Below, piece after piece: positions 61,957 through 62,744 of a stretch of DNA of 62,744 nt. The notes beneath the pieces were generated by a model. The model was not told where the DNA came from and searched no databases. It saw only the letters and a program-made list of their open reading frames with translations. A program made the translations under genes and the position numbers. Source of the DNA: an uncultured Bacteroidota bacterium (GTDB lineage Bacteria; Bacteroidota; Bacteroidia; Flavobacteriales; Flavobacteriaceae); assembly GCA_913062555.1 (NCBI GenBank), contig CAJXVU010000020.1, positions 1-62,744 on the forward strand. Reading direction: 5' to 3'. The number at the start of each line of letters is the position of its first letter. Position 1 is the first letter of the stretch.

Positions 61957-62744
61957 TTAATCAAACAAATCAGACGACAAATAACGATCCCCTCTGTCAC
62001 AAATTACGGTTACGATATTTCCTGAATCCAATTTTTCGGCCAATTTTAAAGCACTCGCAACGGCTCCACCACTACTCATCCCAACAAAAATACCTTCTTC
62101 TTTAGCCAAACGTCTAGTCATTGTTCTTGCTTCTGCTTCACTCACTTCAATAACAGCATCAATTTTAGTACGATCAAAAATAGTAGGTACATAGTCTGGT
62201 GACCATTTTCGAATCCCTGGAATTCTAGAATTATCTGTAGGTTGAGCCCCAACGATAGTAATATTCTCATTCTTTTCTTTCAAGAACGTAGAAACTCCCA
62301 TGATGGTTCCTGTAGTTCCCATTGCTGACACAAAATGCGATATTTCTCCTTGTGTATCTCTCCAAATTTCAGGACCAGTAGTTTTATAATGGGCTTTCCA
62401 GTTGTCAGGATTTTCAAATTGGTTAAGCAGTACATATCCTTTTTCGTCTCGAAGCTGAAATGCCAAATCTCTTGAGCCTTCAATCCCGATCTCAGAGGAG
62501 GTCAATATTACTTCTGCACCATAGGCACGCATCGTTTTTATGCGCTCCTCTGTAGAATTCTCAGGCATAATCAACACCATTTTAAGTCCGAGTATTTGCG
62601 ATATAAATGCTAAAGCAATTCCCGTATTACCACTTGTAGCTTCGACCAAAGTATCTCCTTTTTTTAAATCACCACGTTTTAAAGCCTCATTTATCATATT
62701 GAACGCAGGTCTATCTTTAACGCTTCCCCCTGGGTTATTCCCTT
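61957..62744 (-). CDS. cysM: cysteine synthase B, 5'-truncated by the window end
   Basis: The visible 262 codons run to the last base without a start. The frame at the edge reads GNNPGGSVKDRPAFNM, containing the PLP Lys (SVKDRPA). VEATSGNTGIALAF (substrate loop) and GTTGTIMGVSTFL follow, and SSGGAVASALKLAE near the end (phosphate loop GTTGT). About 35-40 N-terminal residues lie outside. The enzyme makes cysteine from O-acetylserine and sulfide or thiosulfate. An ATG at 62697 is internal and not the start. It is upstream of the methionine operon, linking cysteine and methionine supply. Confidence 0.92.
   Translation of the reverse strand, partial: GNNPGGSVKDRPAFNMINEALKRGDLKKGDTLVEATSGNTGIALAFISQILGLKMVLIMPENSTEERIKTMRAYGAEVILTSSEIGIEGSRDLAFQLRDEKGYVLLNQFENPDNWKAHYKTTGPEIWRDTQGEISHFVSAMGTTGTIMGVSTFLKEKNENITIVGAQPTDNSRIPGIRKWSPDYVPTIFDRTKIDAVIEVSEAEARTMTRRLAKEEGIFVGMSSGGAVASALKLAEKLDSGNIVTVICDRGDRYLSSDLFD

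Overview
The window is AT-rich chromosomal DNA from a member of the Bacteroidota, almost certainly a Flavobacteriaceae. Support comes from the gliding/type IX secretion genes gldKLMN, gldBC and gldA, from repeated TAnnTTTG -7 boxes (the Bacteroidota housekeeping promoter) in front of genes, and from a purely core gene set. I see no prophage, insertion sequence, integrase, CRISPR array or toxin-antitoxin pair. The species cannot be named from this alone.

Layout. 1-5 kb: initiator tRNA-Met, a plant-type LRR protein, an ABC-F ATPase divergent from a DUF983 protein, and a FAD oxidoreductase. 4.7-9.4 kb: gldK-gldL-gldM-gldN on the minus strand, the core of the type IX secretion system and gliding motor. 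Upstream of it are an arginase-fold protein that has lost half of its metal ligands, and topA. 14.3-21.2 kb: plus-strand run miaB, a sigma-54-type activator, lptE, a TPR protein, secG, groS and groL. 21.3-24.8 kb: two lipoproteins, a free-Met-sulfoxide reductase and purH. 24.9-30.5 kb: the rod-shape operon mreBCD-mrdA-rodA. 31-37.4 kb: a class V aminotransferase, gldB/gldC, nadE, a degenerate response regulator and a dnaG without zinc ligands. 37.5-44.2 kb: an arylsulfotransferase-like lipoprotein, an ECF sigma/anti-sigma/outer-membrane-protein operon, a P1 peptidase and a metallophosphoesterase. 44.2-55.6 kb: a long minus-strand block with polyprenyl synthase, rlmN, queA, aroA, MazG-like, YdjM-like, dtd, rsgA and the aromatic amino acid operon pheA-aminotransferase-tyrA-DAHP synthase/chorismate mutase. 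55.7-62.7 kb: gldA, then the methionine operon (split metH, a small orphan ORF, metF) behind a SAM riboswitch, and a cysM cut by the window end.

The most notable item is the leader of the aromatic operon (about 55422-55600, minus strand). A 25-residue leader peptide contains a W-F-Y-F-F-F run. It is followed by a strong GNRA-looped terminator ending 5 nt before the pheA ATG. A possible pause hairpin and a 6-bp antiterminator pairing can be drawn between leader codons 20-22 and the 5' arm of the terminator. Together these look like classical ribosome-mediated attenuation controlling Phe/Tyr synthesis. The methionine operon beside it uses a SAM-I-type riboswitch, so two RNA-based amino-acid switches sit within 7 kb.

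Other points worth attention: a three-way-junction RNA candidate between rlmN and queA; three conserved proteins with lost catalytic or binding residues (arginase-fold, response regulator, DnaG); and several genes whose longest reading frame starts at a TTG that is really part of a promoter box, so the true start is a downstream ATG. Coordinates for purH, nadE, the polyprenyl synthase, rlmN, queA, aroA, pheA and two small ORFs use these revised starts. All structures were drawn by eye without folding software, and all family assignments come from motif recognition without database searches.
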